Positions 24,399 through 32,401 of a stretch of 64,000 nucleotides of DNA are shown here, one piece after another. The notes beneath the pieces were generated by a model. The model was not told the origin of the DNA, searched no databases, and saw nothing but the letters and a program-made list of their open reading frames with translations. The DNA lies in NCBI RefSeq assembly GCF_009670965.2, contig NZ_CP073239.1, forward strand, positions 124,001-188,000, read 5' to 3'. The position numbers and the translations under genes were made by a program. The DNA comes from Riemerella anatipestifer. GTDB lineage: Bacteria > Bacteroidota > Bacteroidia > Flavobacteriales > Weeksellaceae. Positions within the stretch are counted from its first letter, which is position 1. Each line of letters begins with the position of its first letter.

Positions 24399-27087
24399 TT
24401 TCGGCAGATTTTGGGTCTTCTGCTATTAACTCATCTTTTTTCTTACCATCTATGATAAAAGCCTCATTATAACCAGTTAAAATTCCACGATAGATGTTAA
24501 TATTCCAGTCTTTCAAAGGAACGCCTATTGCTTCAATTTTAGCTTTTATCCTTTGCTCTATTTCACTTAAAATTATCCAGCTTTCACTTGTGCTAAAATT
24601 GCATTTTGTAGCATTTTGTCTAAAATAAACGCTCAAATTATTTAACACCTTTTCTTTTATCACACAAGCTTTAGTTTCCTGTCTATTTTTATCCTTGGAA
24701 AACAGAAGAATATTAGTATCTACTGTTGCAGATTCAAATATTTTTTGACCTGCAAAGTCAATTAATAAAATGGGATTTGTGTTGTCAGTAAAAAACTTAC
24801 GAGTGTTCTCTCCATATCCTGCACGCATCCATTTATTAGATGTTATATAACATAGAAAACCTCTGTTTTTTAATAATTGCCAACCACGCTCATAGAATAA
24901 GGAATAAATGTCTCCAGTTTTTGCAAATGTTTTATATTCACAGTTTTGATACATTTTAGCTAATCTGCCACTTTCCTTTTGGAGTTGTACATAAGGTGGA
25001 TTTCCAATAACGATGTCAAATCCTTCTTCTAACCCAAACATCCATTCTGGATCAAAGAAAGGCGAACTTGCATTTTGATCATAAGGATTCCATTGTGAGA
25101 ATTGTATCGCATCTTCGGGTGCAAATTCATTATTATCTTGCAATAGTTTTGAAAGTTCGGCTCTTAACTGTGCATCTTTATCTCTCAATTCTTTTTTCTT
25201 GTAGGCAGATTTCGCATAGAAATGCTCTTTTCTCACCTCCATTAGTTGGTGTTTTGTTTCATCAATGCGTGGATCGGTAAAAAGACTGTTTACAAAATCG
25301 CCTTCTTTTTTCTTTTTCATACCAATCAACGTATTCGCTGCTACAAATTTTGTTTCTAAATTAGGCAAAGTTAATACTCCATAATTTTCTTCGGGTTTAG
25401 ATAAATCCATTGTTTCCTGCTCTACAATCAGGGAGATAAAGAAACGTAATTTGCTAATTTGTACTGCAATGGTTTGTATATCTACGCCATAAATACATTC
25501 TTCTATCAAATGTAGTTTCAAATCGTGATGAGATTCTTTGTTTTTAGCATCTAATTTCTCAAGAACTTCCACCATTCGGTTGAGTATTCCCATAGGAAAT
25601 GCTCCTGAACCACAAGCTGGATCCAAGATTTTTACGGAACGGAGCGTATTTGCTATTTTTTCACATAAATCGTGGTCATCAGCCAAAGATTCTGGTAAAT
25701 TTTCCTGTTCAAAAAGCTGACGAATAGCCTCTCCCTGACCCTCTCCAAAGGAGAGGGAATTTTCAAGAAAAGCGATTAGACTTTCGTCCACCATATAAGC
25801 AACGATTTCTTTTGGTGTATAAAAACTGCCCGATTGTTTACGTGCGGATTCTTGTGTCTCTGGGTTAAAAGCGCCTAACAAGTTTTCAAAAACATTCCCT
25901 AATAATTCAGGATCTAATGCTACCTGAACTTCATTTGGCACATTTTCTTCCACTGTAAAATTATAGCGTTCCAATAAAGGAATTAATCCTTCATTTTTGT
26001 CATCGCCAAAGAAAACAACGTTTGGAATAAATGCTCTGTGCTTCAGGTTCCCGTTTGGAAATTTTTTATCACTTCTACTAAATCCATCTAAATGATATTT
26101 TACCCCATCTGTACTTTCTTCTTTATCAAGACATTCAAACAATCCTCCGTTCAAAAACGGAATTGGTCGGAATAAATTTAACACCTCCTCTTCAGAAATT
26201 TTGAACATTTCCGAATAACGATATCGGGTTTTAACATCACGTTTATCAGCTAATTTTGCAAACTCTCGTTCTGTTACTGCTTTATTTAAAGTTGCAAAAA
26301 ATAAATTTTGTAAAATGGCATTATAGTAATTTCCATTGGAGAAACTCTCTGGATTAAAATCATTTAAAATTTCAGATAATCTATCTTTTTTAAATAATTC
26401 ATCTGGAACTAAATGCTTTTGTTTGATAAACCAAACAAACAATAATCGTGTAATTAGACGAATCATTTGTTCTTCAAGCTTCACACGATCATCATCAGAT
26501 GTAGATGTATTGTTTGGAAATGTAATACCAACTTCTGATTCAAGAGTCCATTGATACCACTTGAATAAATCATTGTAAAATTCTTTTGTTAGTTTTTCAA
26601 CAGAAAAAGCTTCTTGAATAGCATCTAAATCTTTAAACGTACAGTTGCCAATTCTATGTTTGAAAGTTTTATTGGTATCTTCTGGAGATACAAAATAGGT
26701 AAAGCGCTTCCAAGAAGAATATTTCTTATCTGCTTTTCCGTCCCAGTTTCTTCGGATAAATGAAAACCTAAACTTCCCTGCATCATCATAAAAAACGAAA
26801 ATTGCTCCATCTTTAAAATCTTCCTTAAGAACTAATTTTGCAATTTCAAATTGCTTTCTCTTAGAAAAGCGTTCAGTTAAAATTCCTTTGTGCTTACAAC
26901 AGAAAACAATAAGTTCATCAGAATTTTTAAACTCTACATTTCCTATTCTCGTTAATTCTGAAAAATCAGAAAAATCTTTATCTTCAACAATATAGGTTAA
27001 ATCTTCTAACTGTGGTTTTAAATTCGCATTGTTTTTAAAAAAATCTGATAATAATTTTACTGAGAAGTTTTGTATAAGTTTGTCCAT
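24346..27087 (-). CDS. Eco57I-like N6-adenine DNA methyltransferase with a switchable C-terminus
   Basis: 913 aa. A long N-terminal region precedes the SAM-binding motif I DPACGSGAF (residues 489-497) and the catalytic motif IV NPPY (696-699), an N6-adenine or N4-cytosine signature. A TaqI-like recognition domain starts after residue 826 but breaks off at EIIRP; the last 13 residues are antisense of the opposite cassette. Relatives usually run past 1000 aa, so the current form has a truncated specificity domain. No nuclease motif was recognised at the N-terminus. The PLD-helicase in the same element is the likely restriction partner. Confidence 0.88.
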   Translation of the reverse strand: MDKLIQNFSVKLLSDFFKNNANLKPQLEDLTYIVEDKDFSDFSELTRIGNVEFKNSDELIVFCCKHKGILTERFSKRKQFEIAKLVLKEDFKDGAIFVFYDDAGKFRFSFIRRNWDGKADKKYSSWKRFTYFVSPEDTNKTFKHRIGNCTFKDLDAIQEAFSVEKLTKEFYNDLFKWYQWTLESEVGITFPNNTSTSDDDRVKLEEQMIRLITRLLFVWFIKQKHLVPDELFKKDRLSEILNDFNPESFSNGNYYNAILQNLFFATLNKAVTEREFAKLADKRDVKTRYRYSEMFKISEEEVLNLFRPIPFLNGGLFECLDKEESTDGVKYHLDGFSRSDKKFPNGNLKHRAFIPNVVFFGDDKNEGLIPLLERYNFTVEENVPNEVQVALDPELLGNVFENLLGAFNPETQESARKQSGSFYTPKEIVAYMVDESLIAFLENSLSFGEGQGEAIRQLFEQENLPESLADDHDLCEKIANTLRSVKILDPACGSGAFPMGILNRMVEVLEKLDAKNKESHHDLKLHLIEECIYGVDIQTIAVQISKLRFFISLIVEQETMDLSKPEENYGVLTLPNLETKFVAANTLIGMKKKKEGDFVNSLFTDPRIDETKHQLMEVRKEHFYAKSAYKKKELRDKDAQLRAELSKLLQDNNEFAPEDAIQFSQWNPYDQNASSPFFDPEWMFGLEEGFDIVIGNPPYVQLQKESGRLAKMYQNCEYKTFAKTGDIYSLFYERGWQLLKNRGFLCYITSNKWMRAGYGENTRKFFTDNTNPILLIDFAGQKIFESATVDTNILLFSKDKNRQETKACVIKEKVLNNLSVYFRQNATKCNFSTSESWIILSEIEQRIKAKIEAIGVPLKDWNINIYRGILTGYNEAFIIDGKKKDELIAEDPKSAEIIRPNNLCYLVFQTIDY
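24392..24417 (-). repeat. Internal 26-bp inverted repeat, right copy
   Basis: Reverse complement of 24138-24163. It begins right at the tail-to-tail junction of the two cassettes (about 24390), where both recognition-domain frames are cut short. Confidence 0.75.
24609..24633 (-). repeat. Right 25-bp inverted repeat, inside the methyltransferase gene
   Basis: Exact reverse complement of 23922-23946. It encodes residues 819-826 (SVYFRQNA) of the methyltransferase and marks the point where the constant part of the protein meets the switchable C-terminus. Confidence 0.88.
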
Positions 27088-27269
27088 TCCTTGATACTTT
27101 TCGTATTAAAAGCCTTGTAAAGATAAGAAATATGTTGCTAATCGGTAGGGTATGTTTAGTATAATTTTTCAGTCTAATTATTTTAGAATTGTGAATTTTG
27201 GCAAAATCTATAGTTAAAACCCTCTCAACAACCCACTTAGTTTCTATTATAACTCATCTTCTCAAACTT

Positions 27270-28452
27270 CTATTTTTTTCCTGATAATTCATTTGTAATT
27301 TTATCATGTTCTTCCTTAATATCCTTAATGTTATTCGATATAAATTCTTCTTTTTGATTTCTAATATTAAGCAGTTTAAAAAGATTAGTTGTTTTACTTG
27401 AATCCTCAAAAATCTCTTCAACTGCTGAAATAGGAATTTGATTTGCTTTAGTAGTTTTTTCAATTATCTCAATCATTATTCTCTTTCTTTCGGTATCATT
27501 CAGATTTTGCAGATTCGGAATTTTTATACTTTCCTGTAAAATAGATTTTTTAAGTGTATTTTCTACTGATTCCAGATATTTTTTCTTTTCAACAGCAAAA
27601 ACATTTTCATTGGTTAAGAGAGCGGAGTTTTTGCTTTTGAAAATAAAAACTTCTTTCTTTAGACTTTCAATTTTGTTTTTCAATTCTATAATTTGTTTAT
27701 GCTTAGATTCCAACTCTGTTTTGTTTTTAAGAATTTGAATAGCATTCGTTTTGATTGCCTTTTTATAATTTTCAATAGTTTTGTCCGTTTTTATTTTCTG
27801 AAAACCGAGAAAATCCGATTGCTTCACAATTAAATCATCCGCTTTTTTAGAATTCATTTCCTGATGCATTTGTTTATATCGTTCTTCTAAAACCCTCAAA
27901 TCTTCTTCTTTCTTCTTGATTTTAAATTCTACCGCCTCCAATCTTGTTAACGAACCAGAGACGCCTCTTTCCATTTCCAAACATTCTGCTGCCAAATCTT
28001 TCATTTTGGAATAATGAAAAGATTGATGTTTCAGCATTTTTCCCGTCTCCAAATCCTGCCAATCTGCAACCAAATGAGCATGATAGTTGGGTTTCCATGC
28101 TTTGGTGTCTTTATCGTAATACCCTTCATCTTTATGAATAGCAATCTGAAAAATCCGTATTCTAAGCTCTTCTTCCAATCTTTTTGATAGGTTATGTAGA
28201 TCTTGCATCGTTGTAGTTTCTTTTATAACAACTACAGCTTCCCGAACTGGCATTGCATTTTTCTGTAATCTTCTACCTGATTTTTCTTTGCAATAATTTT
28301 CTATCTTTTGAATTCGGTCAGCAATTTTTTATTCCATCCAATATTCATTATTTGGAGTTAAATCTTTGCGGATATAATCAAAGGATTTTTTTTCTGAAAT
28401 TGTGAATTTCGGAATCAAACTTTACTACTTTAAAATTGATTGATGTCTTCAT
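27270..28452 (-). pseudogene. Decayed Bacteroidota-type mobilisation relaxase
   Basis: A relaxase gene broken in two places. The N-terminus starts at the ATG at 28450-28452 (MKTSINFKVVKFDSEIHNF). An 8-A run (28386-28393) shifts the frame before SFDYIRKDLTPNNEYWME. A TAA at 28329-28331 then replaces what is probably a Gln codon. The longest intact frame (27270-28253, 327 aa) keeps the relaxase histidine motif NYHAHL and HKDEGYY, then a long coiled coil to the stop. The gene once nicked an oriT for conjugal mobilisation; it is probably inactive now. A fresh ATG at 28253 would lack the N-terminus. Confidence 0.78.
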
Positions 28453-28711
28453 TATTCTTAAATTTAATATTGAGTTCACCTGTATCTTTTTTACGCAGGT
28501 TTCCTAGCAACCTATATCTATTTTATACAGGTTATTCACTGATCTTGTATTATTTTTATCGGTTGATAAAGCTGAATCTTGTAATAACTTAATATGGAAA
28601 AAGCCTCGCAGAGCGAAGAAGAAACTTTGTTGGGAGAGCATCGACCTTCAAAGTTGCGAATGAGTTCCTCAAACTTTTGCTAATAGTTGATAAAAATGTT
28701 CACACGCATTA
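28453..28711. other. Non-coding right-hand part of the element
   Basis: No intact gene is seen. It holds short inverted motifs (ACCTGTAT near 28479 and ATACAGGT near 28534). By position upstream of the relaxase this is where an oriT would be expected, but no nic site was recognised. Confidence 0.35.
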
Positions 28712-28810
28712 TTAGCGTTTTCTCTTGTATATTTGGTTGGATGAATTTATGTTGCTTTCTTGATGTTGCTGTTCGGGATTATGTTCCTTTAATTTAAAGG
28801 TAAAATTCAT
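28712..28810 (-). pseudogene. Possible N-terminal remnant of a tyrosine integrase
   Basis: A 32-codon frame beginning MNFTFKLKEHN, which resembles the first beta-strand of Bacteroidota tyrosine integrases (FxFKL opening), then stops. A TATATTTG box at 28875-28882 could be its promoter. It sits 131 bp inside the right att repeat, where such elements often carry int. The rest of an integrase is absent. The assignment is tentative. Confidence 0.3.
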
Positions 28811-28941
28811 AGGTGCTAAAATAGGTGCTAATAATTCAATATTTAGACATAAAAAAAACATATATTTACTTATGCAAATATATGTAAAATATTGATTTAT
28901 TGACATTTTATATATAAACAGTAATATTACTAAGGTTCACC

Positions 28942-28956
28942 TCCCTTCCTCTCTGC
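28942..28956 (+). repeat. attR-like direct repeat
   Basis: An exact 15-bp copy of the tRNA-Ser 3' end (18236-18250). To its right the chromosome resumes with a hairpin terminator, which was presumably the original tRNA terminator. Confidence 0.8.
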
Positions 28957-28970
28957 AGTAAAATCTATGA

Positions 28971-29002
28971 AACACTCATTATGTAAAATGAGTGTTTTTT
29001 AT
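28971..29002 (+). terminator. Terminator just right of attR
   Basis: Stem AACACTCATT / AATGAGTGTT followed by a T-run. It lies 15 bp after the right att copy on the plus strand, so before insertion it would have terminated the tRNA-Ser transcript. Confidence 0.8.
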
Positions 29003-29055
29003 TTTTAGACTTTTTTTCGAAAAATTTTCATTAGATTCTTTTTAGCAAAATAAAA

Positions 29056-29083
29056 AACCGTCTCAAAAAATGAAACGGTTCTC
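29056..29083 (-). terminator. Terminator after the cold-shock gene
   Basis: On the minus strand, stem AACCGTTTCA / TGAGACGGTT (one mismatch) is followed by a U-run. It ends the rhlE-csd-csp operon. Confidence 0.8.
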
Positions 29084-29147
29084 ACTAGCTATATTTTATT
29101 TAATCCTGTTTGTGTTGCTATTTTTTCAGGATAAAAAGAAGATGATA

Positions 29148-29339
29148 CTATGCTAATTTTACATTAACAGCGTTAATCCCTTTTTTACCTTGTTGTAATT
29201 CGTAAACTACTTTATCATTTTCATGAACTTTAGTTTTTAAACCACTTGTGTGTACAAACACATCTTCTCCTCCGTTAGATGGAGTAATAAATCCGAAACC
29301 TTTTGTTTCGTTGAAAAATTTTACGGTGCCTTCTTGCAT
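29148..29339 (-). CDS. Cold-shock protein (CspA family)
   Basis: 63 aa, a single cold-shock domain with RNP1-like KGFGFITP and RNP2-like DVFVHTSGL. It binds single-stranded RNA/DNA as a chaperone. It is the last gene of an apparent operon with a second cold-shock-domain gene and an RhlE-type helicase, and is followed by a strong terminator. Confidence 0.95.
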   Translation of the reverse strand: MQEGTVKFFNETKGFGFITPSNGGEDVFVHTSGLKTKVHENDKVVYELQQGKKGINAVNVKLA

Positions 29340-29372
29340 TGTAATTGAATTTAAGTTAATTATATTATTTTT

Positions 29373-29810
29373 TTATTTTATCTTGATAACATTGATGGCA
29401 ATGTAGCCTTTTGGTCCTTTTTCTTTTTCGTAGCTTACTTTATCGTCTTTCTTTAAGACTTCGGATAGTTGGTTAGCGTGTACGAAAATACTTTCTTTGG
29501 AGCGGTGGTCGTTGATAAATCCATAGCCTTTTTCTTCGTTATAGAAAGTTACCGTACCTTTGTTAAAGGTTTCATCTACATCGTGAGGGGCTGCTCCTAG
29601 CTGAATATCTTCTAACGAAATTTCTACTTTTTCTGATAAATCTGGTGGTGTATTTGTAATTTGCCCGTTGGCATCTACATATACTAGCATATCATCTAGG
29701 CTTTTACCTTTATTGTTATTATGTTTTCTTTCTTCTCTTCTAAGTGCTTTCTCTTTAAGCTTCTGAAGTTTTTTCTTATCGTTCTCTTTTTTAGAATAAG
29801 TATCTCCCAT
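29373..29810 (-). CDS. Cold-shock-domain protein with basic N-terminal extension
   Basis: 145 aa. The first 45 residues are highly charged (KKLQKLKEKALRREERKHNN), likely helical and RNA-binding. The C-terminal cold-shock domain starts near residue 83 (GTVTFYNEEKGYGFIND) with SIFVHANQL. It sits between the helicase gene and the small cold-shock gene with short gaps, so the three probably act together in RNA remodelling at low temperature. Confidence 0.9.
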   Translation of the reverse strand: MGDTYSKKENDKKKLQKLKEKALRREERKHNNNKGKSLDDMLVYVDANGQITNTPPDLSEKVEISLEDIQLGAAPHDVDETFNKGTVTFYNEEKGYGFINDHRSKESIFVHANQLSEVLKKDDKVSYEKEKGPKGYIAINVIKIK

Positions 29811-29825
29811 AGTTTTATTTTTTTA

Positions 29826-30941
29826 TTAGATTGCAGGTGCGGTGGTCATAGTGAAACCTATTAGCCTTTGTATATTTTTCAAATCTTTTCTTTCTTCTGC
29901 TCCACAAAACGAAATGGCGTTTCCTGAAGTTCCTGCTCTACCTGTTCTACCTATTCTATGCACATAAGTTTCTGGCACATTGGGAAGCTCGTAGTTAATT
30001 ACCTGTGGTAGCTCATCTATATCTATCCCTCTGGCAGCGATGTCTGTAGCGATTAAGACACTGATACGGTTATCTTTAAAATCTTTAAGTGCTTTTTGAC
30101 GGGCGTTTTGAGATTTGTTGCCGTGTATTGCTGCTGCAAAAATTCCTGTTCTACCTAATTGTTTTACTAATCTATCTGCCCCGTGTTTGGTTCTTGTAAA
30201 AATAAGCGACCTTAGCTCTGATGTATCTTTTAAAATATTTATCAGTAAGTTGGTTTTATCATTTTTTTCTACAAAATAAACGGATTGTTCTATTGTTTTA
30301 GCCGTAGAAGATACTGGAGTTACTGTAACTTCAGCGGGGTTATCTAAGATAGTTTCTGCAAATTGTCTTATAGAATTAGGCATCGTAGCCGAGAAAAATA
30401 AGGTTTGTCTTTTCTTAGGCACTTTGGTAAGGATTTTTTTAACATCGTTTACAAATCCCATATCTAGCATACGGTCGGCTTCGTCTAAAACTAAAATTTC
30501 TATTTGAGATAGGCTAAGCAATCCTTGTTGCATTAGGTCTAATAACCGCCCTGGAGTTGCTATTAAAATATCTACGCCTTGGTTCAAGGCTCTTTCTTGT
30601 TTCCCTTGAGGTACTCCTCCAAAAATTGACAGATGTTTTATATTCAAAAACTTGCTATACTGTTCTATATTTTCTTGAATTTGAATAGCTAGTTCTCTTG
30701 TTGGTGTTAAAATCAACGCTCTAATAGACTTGCCTTTTTTAGGTGTTTCTGACAATATCTGCAATAATGGAATTGAGAAAGCAGCTGTTTTACCAGTTCC
30801 CGTTTGAGCACACCCTATAAGGTCTCTACCTTCTAAAATGGTTGGAATTGCTTTTTCTTGAATTGCAGTAGGGGTTGTATAACCAGCGTCAGATATTGCC
30901 TTTAAAATAGGACTTGATAATGATAATTGTGTAAAATTCAT
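29826..30941 (-). CDS. rhlE: DEAD-box RNA helicase, RhlE type
   Basis: About 371 aa from the preferred ATG at 30941 (MNFTQLSLSSPILKAI), which matches the RhlE Q-motif spacing; an upstream ATG at 30992 would add 17 residues without family support. Motifs: AQTGTGKTAAF (I), PTRELAIQI (Ia), DEADRMLDMG (II), SATMP (III), HRIGRTGRAG (VI). It unwinds short RNA duplexes, for example in ribosome assembly. The C-terminus is short, without the basic tail of longer RhlE proteins. First gene of the cold-shock operon. Confidence 0.93.
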   Translation of the reverse strand: MNFTQLSLSSPILKAISDAGYTTPTAIQEKAIPTILEGRDLIGCAQTGTGKTAAFSIPLLQILSETPKKGKSIRALILTPTRELAIQIQENIEQYSKFLNIKHLSIFGGVPQGKQERALNQGVDILIATPGRLLDLMQQGLLSLSQIEILVLDEADRMLDMGFVNDVKKILTKVPKKRQTLFFSATMPNSIRQFAETILDNPAEVTVTPVSSTAKTIEQSVYFVEKNDKTNLLINILKDTSELRSLIFTRTKHGADRLVKQLGRTGIFAAAIHGNKSQNARQKALKDFKDNRISVLIATDIAARGIDIDELPQVINYELPNVPETYVHRIGRTGRAGTSGNAISFCGAEERKDLKNIQRLIGFTMTTAPAI

Positions 30942-31176
30942 AAATGATTTTGCCAAAGAACTATTGGCGTAAAGTAAACACTGTCTTCGCATAATAATAA
31001 GACTGTGTTAAATGTTTTTTTAGATTGTTATTCGTTTTAATATGCTATTATTTATTATTGATAATGGCAACTAAAAAACACAAAAACTGAGTGAGTATTA
31101 AGAATAATTTTTCTAAAAAACTTTAATCAGAAAGTGGCATAAGGAGCCGTTTTCATTAAATGATGGTACAAAGGTA
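30942..31176 (-). promoter_or_regulatory. Promoter and long 5' UTR of the rhlE operon
   Basis: The best -7 box upstream of rhlE is TACCTTTG at 31169-31176, which would give a leader of about 220 nt. Long structured leaders are common on cold-shock mRNAs. No ORF of note lies in it. Confidence 0.4.
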
Positions 31177-31216
31177 AAGTAAATAAAATAGAATACACTA
31201 TAAATCGGCAAATAAA

Positions 31217-31260
31217 AAAAATAATCACCTTAAACTACTGGTTATTAAGGTGATTATTTT
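31217..31260. terminator. Terminator after rlmN
   Basis: A long stem of 16 bp, AAAATAATCACCTTAA / TTAAGGTGATTATTTT, followed by U residues on the minus-strand rlmN transcript. The hairpin could act on either strand. Confidence 0.85.
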
Positions 31261-31277
31261 TATTAAATATTTTTCTA

Positions 31278-32315
31278 CTACTCCTGTGTGGACTTATTAG
31301 CTAATTGCCCACAAGCGGCATCTATATCTCCTCCTCTGCTTCTTCTAATCATAACCGTGATGCCGTGTCGTTCTAATTGTTCTACATAGTTTTGAGTGGC
31401 TTTAGGATTACTCCTATCATATTTGCCATCGCCTATTGAGTTGTATTCTATCAGATTAACCTTGGTAGGTACTTTTTTACAGAATTTTATAAGTGCTTTT
31501 ATATCTTCATCGGTATCGTTAATCCCTTTCCAAATACAGTATTCTAAGGTAATGATAGAGCCTGTTTTTTCGTACCAATACTGTAAAGATTCTATAATAT
31601 CCGTCAGTGGAAATTTGGTAGAAAAAGGCATTATTTCGTTTCGTTTAGATTCTATTGCTGAATGTAGAGAAAGGGCTAGTTTAACCTTAAGATTCTCATC
31701 TGCCAACATTTTTATCATCTTGGGTATCCCAGAGGTAGATACCGTAATTCTTCGTGGCGACATACCCAAACCTTCAGGCTCTGTAATTTTTCTGATGGCT
31801 TCCACTACATTTTTATAGTTCATCATAGGCTCTCCCATCCCCATAAACACAATGTTAGACAGCGGTCTATCAAAATACGCCTTACTCTGCTGGTCTATAA
31901 GTGCCACCTGATCTACAATCTCTGCAACTTCTAAATTTCGCATTCGTTTTAGCCTTGCTGTGGCACAAAACTCACAATTAAGCGAACACCCTACTTGAGA
32001 CGAAACACAAGCTGTGGTACGTGTATCGGTAGGGATAAGCACACTCTCTACCATAAGCCCATCGTGTAATTTAACACCATTTTTTATAGTTCCGTCTTTA
32101 CTTTTTTGGAGTAAATCTACTTTTACAGGTTTAATTACAAAATCTTGAGCTATCCTTTCTCTAAGGTTCTTGGAAAGGTTTGTCATTTCCTCAATAGAAT
32201 GCCCATTTTTGCTCCACAACCAATCATAAACCTGTTTGGCACGAAACGGCTTCTCCCCAATGGAAGTAAAATAATCTTTAAGCTCATCTAAACTAAGGGT
32301 ACGAATGTCTTTCAT
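31278..32315 (-). CDS. rlmN: Dual-specificity 23S rRNA A2503/tRNA A37 C2-methyltransferase
   Basis: 345 aa radical-SAM methylase. The 4Fe-4S motif is CSLNCEFC (CxxxCxxC), and MGMGEPMMNY and SPRRITVSTSG are conserved. The N-terminal helical domain (FRAKQVYDWLW) binds substrate RNA. A resolving/methyl-carrying Cys is near the C-terminus (DIDAACGQL). Typical length; upstream of queA lies another tRNA-modification enzyme, but the two are separated by 86 bp. Confidence 0.96.
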   Translation of the reverse strand: MKDIRTLSLDELKDYFTSIGEKPFRAKQVYDWLWSKNGHSIEEMTNLSKNLRERIAQDFVIKPVKVDLLQKSKDGTIKNGVKLHDGLMVESVLIPTDTRTTACVSSQVGCSLNCEFCATARLKRMRNLEVAEIVDQVALIDQQSKAYFDRPLSNIVFMGMGEPMMNYKNVVEAIRKITEPEGLGMSPRRITVSTSGIPKMIKMLADENLKVKLALSLHSAIESKRNEIMPFSTKFPLTDIIESLQYWYEKTGSIITLEYCIWKGINDTDEDIKALIKFCKKVPTKVNLIEYNSIGDGKYDRSNPKATQNYVEQLERHGITVMIRRSRGGDIDAACGQLANKSTQE

Positions 32316-32401
32316 CTATCAGAAATGAGTGATAATAAAAAAGTAACAAGCCTCTATAAAGGCTTATTACCTTATTTCAAGTTAATTATATTTATATATT
32401 T

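Larger units (their letters stand above)
23922..24633. other. Invertible DNA segment carrying two alternative methyltransferase 3' cassettes
   Basis: A 712-bp segment bounded by perfect 25-bp inverted repeats. In the present orientation the methyltransferase reads through the right repeat into one recognition-domain fragment. A second, related fragment points the other way from the left repeat. Both repeats are in the same codon phase, so inversion would give an in-frame 976-aa product in place of the 913-aa one. The serine recombinase gene lies directly outside. Inversion itself is inferred from structure. Confidence 0.8.
18236..28956. mobile_element. About 10.7-kb integrated (formerly mobilisable) defence element at tRNA-Ser
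   Basis: The interval between the two 15-bp direct repeats contains only accessory genes: a PLD-SNF2 helicase, a DUF4143 ATPase, an Mpi-like serine recombinase, an Eco57I-like methyltransferase with an invertible 3' end, a decayed Bacteroidota-type relaxase and a possible integrase remnant. AGGTGCTAA-type direct repeats near both ends could be integrase arm sites. Housekeeping genes resume immediately outside. With the relaxase broken and no intact integrase, the element appears immobile now. Boundaries are inferred from the repeats. Confidence 0.78.

Noticed and set aside
18421..27087. Canonical DISARM or BREX system
   Set aside because: No drmA, drmB, brxC, pglZ or brxL genes are present; only helicase, methyltransferase and ATPase parts resemble them.
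28712..28906. 64-codon minus-strand frame as a full gene
   Set aside because: Only the part from 28810 looks meaningful (possible integrase start); the upstream part spans the promoter-like TATATTTG box.
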